Assembly (NCBI GenBank): GCA_025454185.1
Contig: JALOOY010000085.1
Coordinates: forward strand, 1 to 6,734
Source of the DNA: Thermodesulfobacteriota bacterium
GTDB lineage: Bacteria > Desulfobacterota > RBG-13-43-22
Direction of reading: 5' to 3'
DNA length: 6,734 nucleotides
The notes under the pieces are model-generated. The model did no database searches. It was given only the letters and a program-made list of their open reading frames with translations, and was not told where the DNA came from. Both the position numbers and the translations under genes were made by a program. Below, piece after piece: positions 4,446 through 6,734 of the stretch; position 1 is the stretch's first letter, and each line of letters begins with the position of its first letter.

Positions 4446-5283
4446 GTCCATACGACTGCAAAAAGTTGCCTCGCGGCAGCAAAATTCCAGATTTTTTCTG
4501 CTTTTAATAATGCTCTTCGGCCTGGTCCCGGTCTTTTTTAACCCGGGGGAGTTAAAAGCCGAGCAGGTCACTCTGGCCTGGGACCCCAACACCGAAGCGG
4601 ACCTGGCCGGTTATCGTATACATCTGGGCACGGCCTCCGAGGCCTATAATACGGTCATCGACGTAGGCAACCAGACCAATTTTACCGTAACCAATTTGAA
4701 CCGGGGGACCACCTATTTTTTTTCGGTAACCGCCTATAATACTCAAGGGTACGAAAGTGACTATTCCAACGAGGTAAATAAAGCCGTGGTGCGGCAATAC
4801 CAGTTGGTGGTAGGCAAAAGGGGTACCGGGCTGGGAACCATCTTCGGGGAGGGCATCGACTGCGGGGCCGACTGCCAGGGAGTCTACGATGAGGGCTCCC
4901 AGGTGACCCTGAACGTGAACCTCGCTGCCGGTTCGATTTTCACCGGCTGGTCCGGGGATGATTGCAGCGGTTTGGGGGAATGTATTCTATCCATGTGGTC
5001 GGATAAAAACCTGTCCGCCGGATTACTCGAAAATGCCGAAGGCGTGGTCAGAAAAAATCGTACCACCCAGGTCGCCACTGCTCCCGCCGGCCGGTCCGGC
5101 CGGAATGAAACGGTCACCAGCGGCAAACGGTCGAAAGAAAACCAGACGGCGGCCCTGGCCGGTGGATCGGCCGTCTCTTATTATGTGATTACCAGAAGGA
5201 CCGATCGTCGCGGGACCACGTCCGGTTACGAAAGCCTGGCCCCGGGGGAGGTGGCGTTGCGCTCCAAATATACTGCCCAATGA
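4444..5283 (+). CDS. Secreted fibronectin type III / InlB-B-repeat-like surface protein under c-di-GMP control
   Basis: A 279-residue protein with three parts. A signal peptide covers residues 1-39: basic start, hydrophobic core FFLLLIMLFGLVPVFF, likely cleavage after LKA. One fibronectin type III domain covers about 41-113 (VTLAWDPNTEADLAGYRIH, then YFFSVTAYNTQGYESDYSNEV). A domain resembling the divergent InlB B-repeat covers about 119-193 (LVVGKRGTGLGTIFGEGIDC, then FTGWSGDDCSGLGEC). Its four cysteines at about 140, 144, 174 and 180 could form two disulfides. The expected final strand (…VTATF) is absent; instead a basic Ser/Thr/Gly-rich tail runs from about 194 to 279 with no recognised domain or sorting signal. 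GTG 4444 is chosen because AGGAGGT ends 3 nt before it and a signal peptide follows. The frame is open further upstream, but that stretch is the riboswitch. The likely role is extracellular adhesion or matrix, inferred from the domains and c-di-GMP control. Confidence 0.85.
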   Translation: MSIRLQKVASRQQNSRFFLLLIMLFGLVPVFFNPGELKAEQVTLAWDPNTEADLAGYRIHLGTASEAYNTVIDVGNQTNFTVTNLNRGTTYFFSVTAYNTQGYESDYSNEVNKAVVRQYQLVVGKRGTGLGTIFGEGIDCGADCQGVYDEGSQVTLNVNLAAGSIFTGWSGDDCSGLGECILSMWSDKNLSAGLLENAEGVVRKNRTTQVATAPAGRSGRNETVTSGKRSKENQTAALAGGSAVSYYVITRRTDRRGTTSGYESLAPGEVALRSKYTAQ

Positions 5284-5310
5284 TCATGGTCTGACCGGAT
5301 CCTCCTGCCT

Positions 5311-5358
5311 CCGAACGGGGATCGCCCCTTCCGGGGACCCCCCCCGGGAATTGTTCCC
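5311..5358 (+). other. GC-rich stem-loop cluster after the surface protein gene
   Basis: Three short hairpins follow one another: GGGG-ATCG-CCCC (5317-5328), CCGGGG-ACCCC-CCCCGG (5331-5347) and GGGAA-TTG-TTCCC (5346-5358). The second and third share bases, so they are alternatives. No T tract follows, so this may end transcription by another route or stabilise the mRNA end. It is only a weak terminator candidate. Confidence 0.3.
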
Positions 5359-5375
5359 TCCCCAGCGCCTCGATC

Positions 5376-5404
5376 TTGATTTGGCTAAAAAAATCTGTTA
5401 CGAT
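5376..5404 (+). promoter_or_regulatory. Candidate sigma-70 promoter of the isoaspartate methyltransferase gene
   Basis: TTGATT (5376-5381) and TACGAT (5399-5404) are separated by 17 bp, the optimal spacing. Each matches four of six consensus bases. Transcription would begin near 5411, giving a leader of about 64 nt. The spacer contains a run of seven A. Confidence 0.4.
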
Positions 5405-5474
5405 TTGAGCCGACAATCAGACGAAAATTCTGGCGATAAAACTTACACCGTACATATTCGTGTAAATAAAGAGA

Positions 5475-6227
5475 ATGCGCCTTTTGTCTTACAGGTTTCG
5501 TCCCGGGGCGAAGGTCCTTCCGAGGATAGGGTGGTTGCTTCTTATGGCGGTCTCCGCCCTCGCCGCCGGCGAGCCCCCGAAACCTTCCCAGCCTGATTTC
5601 ACGATCCAACGGGCCCGCATGGTCGAGACCCAGCTCCGGGCCCGGGGCATTACGGATAAGAGGGTGCTGGCCGCCATGGGCCGCGTGGAGAGGCACCGCT
5701 TTGTGCCCGGGCCGTACAGGGCGGAGGCGTATCAGGACCATCCTTTGCCGATCGGCGCCGGCCAGACCATTTCCCAGCCCTATATCGTGGCCCTGATGAC
5801 GGCCCTTCTGGAACTGAAAGGAAAAGAAAAAATACTGGAAATAGGCACCGGATCGGGGTACCAGGCCGCGGTGCTGGCGGAGATAGCCGCCGAAGTCTAC
5901 ACCATGGAAATAATCCCGGTCCTGGCCGATTCGGCCGGGACTTTGCTCAAGGAAATGGGCTATACTAATATCCGGGTCCGCGCTGGAGATGGGTATCGGG
6001 GCTGGCCCGGGGCGGCCCCTTTCGACGGGATCGTGGTTACGGCCGCTCCGGACCATGTGCCCGAACCGCTGCTGCAGCAGCTCAAGGAAGGGGGGCGCCT
6101 GGTGATCCCGGTAGGGACGGGCCTTCAGCATTTGAAAAAGATCACCAAATCCCGGGGGAACATGGAAACGGTCGATATCATTCCGGTCCGCTTCGTGCCG
6201 CTGACCGGTTCGGGGGCTGTTAAATAA
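5475..6227 (+). CDS. pcm: Protein-L-isoaspartate O-methyltransferase, apparently exported
   Basis: The enzyme (EC 2.1.1.77) transfers a methyl group from S-adenosylmethionine to isoaspartyl residues in aged proteins, starting their repair. Family marks in the 250-residue protein are GAGQTISQPYIVA at 94-106 (substrate side, with the conserved Ser), the AdoMet loop LEIGTGSGYQAA at 121-132, DGIVVTAAP at 184-192 and GGRLVIPVG at 206-214. Enterobacterial Pcm is about 208 residues. The extra length is N-terminal: an arginine-rich start, a hydrophobic run (IGWLLLMAVSALAA) and a probable cleavage site before GEPPKPSQP. This looks like a signal peptide, so the enzyme may work in the periplasm. ATG 5475 has only a weak AAAGAG upstream. 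ATG 5544 would remove most of the signal but still leave a complete catalytic domain. It is probably co-transcribed with the next gene. Confidence 0.9.
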   Translation: MRLLSYRFRPGAKVLPRIGWLLLMAVSALAAGEPPKPSQPDFTIQRARMVETQLRARGITDKRVLAAMGRVERHRFVPGPYRAEAYQDHPLPIGAGQTISQPYIVALMTALLELKGKEKILEIGTGSGYQAAVLAEIAAEVYTMEIIPVLADSAGTLLKEMGYTNIRVRAGDGYRGWPGAAPFDGIVVTAAPDHVPEPLLQQLKEGGRLVIPVGTGLQHLKKITKSRGNMETVDIIPVRFVPLTGSGAVK

Positions 6228-6254
6228 AAAGGATTTTCTGAAAGGAAAGGTATC

Positions 6255-6734
6255 ATGGACGAACAAGGGCAACTGAACCTTTTCCCGACCACGGTTCAAG
6301 AAGTCCTTTCCCGACTCTCCCTTTTTCCCTCACAGGCTGAACTTCTCTATCGCGAGGGCTTGTTATCCTTTCAACCCGAGCTTTCCCGGACCCTGCTCCC
6401 TTCCGAAAAGGCGGAACTGGTCTTTGTCGGCGAATTGGCCGCCAACCAGCCCCTGCCACTGGAAATACTCAAATATATTCTGAGATCCCTGGCCCCGCCC
6501 TATGCCTATTCCCATGACCGGATCTATTATGACTGGCCGAACCGCAAGTGGCGGAGTTTTAGGGAAAAAAAAGACGCCCAGGAAGAAGCCGGGCAAGGGG
6601 TCCGACAGGTGAATTGGGTGGATGTGGAAAACCTGGCCGGTAAGATTTTTTCGGTCCGAGCGGGTTCCGCAGACTTGAAATGGGCCGAAGAGGCCTGGGG
6701 CATGGTCATCCGAGGTGGATTGGCGGCTTACAGC
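6255..6734 (+). CDS. Unrecognised protein, N-terminal 160 residues (runs off the window)
   Basis: The frame is open from ATG 6255 to the window end with no stop, and codon use is GC-rich like its neighbours. AAGGAAAGG lies just upstream as a ribosome binding site. The protein begins MDEQGQLNLFPTTVQEVLS, has YREGLLSF near residues 34-41 and a hydrophobic/aromatic patch, YAYSHDRIYYDWPNRKW, near 91-107. The first part faintly recalls MerR-like helix-turn-helix regulators (a tyrosine, then EGLLSF). The aromatic patch recalls uncharacterised small regulatory proteins whose text reads like YDPRR-TYYDF. Neither match is strong enough for a function. No signal peptide or membrane segment is visible. 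It starts 27 nt after the isoaspartate methyltransferase gene and probably shares its transcript. Confidence 0.75.
   Translation, partial: MDEQGQLNLFPTTVQEVLSRLSLFPSQAELLYREGLLSFQPELSRTLLPSEKAELVFVGELAANQPLPLEILKYILRSLAPPYAYSHDRIYYDWPNRKWRSFREKKDAQEEAGQGVRQVNWVDVENLAGKIFSVRAGSADLKWAEEAWGMVIRGGLAAYS

Noticed and set aside
4393..4450. Intrinsic terminator as the riboswitch expression platform
   Set aside because: The hairpin is strong but is followed by the start codon and coding sequence with no T run, while its 3' arm contains the ribosome binding site.
4990..5190. Frameshift in the surface protein after the InlB-B-like domain
   Set aside because: The frame in use keeps host-like GC-rich third positions to its stop. 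The alternative frame gives a Pro/Arg-rich product with no return to the expected strand. It cannot be excluded without orthologues.
5351..5596. Small plus-strand open frame before the isoaspartate methyltransferase
   Set aside because: It starts on a TTG without a ribosome binding site, crosses the candidate promoter and overlaps the start of a recognised gene in another frame.
5385..6299. Long minus-strand open frame (304 codons) opposite the isoaspartate methyltransferase
   Set aside because: It is the antisense shadow of a clearly recognised enzyme. Its translation is low-complexity, rich in Arg, Gly, His and Pro, with no domain.

Overview
The window looks like a piece of chromosome from a Desulfobacterota (former Deltaproteobacteria) bacterium, possibly a sulfate reducer or syntroph. 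This is inferred from four things: GC-rich coding sequence with AT-rich intergenic gaps, a long-loop TauE/SafE permease beside a universal stress protein, a GEMM-I riboswitch behind a sigma-54-type promoter, and a compact relative of the large PEP/pyruvate-binding proteins I associate with this group. The species cannot be named from the sequence.

Layout. (1) Positions 91-2531 (+) form a tight three-gene operon: a TauE/SafE anion permease, a two-pass membrane protein of unknown function with a large probable periplasmic loop, and a UspA-type stress protein. It ends in a strong intrinsic terminator (2549-2591). An inverted repeat lies just before the first ribosome binding site. (2) Positions 2590 to about 3777 (-) hold a protein that resembles only the ends of PEP synthase-like proteins, with no visible ATP-grasp or phosphohistidine domain. 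A roughly 61-residue single-pass membrane protein is divergently encoded at 3806-3991 (+). (3) Positions 3992-4443 contain no gene but are dense in signals: a short degenerate repeat, several inverted repeats, a sigma-54 (-24/-12) promoter, a very clear cyclic di-GMP-I riboswitch, and a perfect 10-bp hairpin that buries the ribosome binding site and GTG start of the next gene. (4) Positions 4444-5283 (+) encode that next gene, a secreted fibronectin type III plus InlB-B-repeat-like protein with an unusual basic tail. (5) Positions 5475-6227 (+) encode a protein-L-isoaspartate O-methyltransferase with an apparent signal peptide. It is followed 27 nt later by the start of an unrecognised gene that runs off the window.

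The most interesting part is 4126-5283. It reads as a layered control cassette: a possible activator site, a sigma-54 promoter, a c-di-GMP aptamer, a ribosome-binding-site-masking hairpin and a secreted surface protein. This would tie production of a surface protein to a motile/sessile signal at both transcription and translation. The aptamer is certain by motif. The sigma-54 promoter and masking hairpin are well supported by sequence. The activator site and the direction of control are inference. I see no RNA genes other than the riboswitch, no CRISPR array, no insertion sequence and no tRNA.
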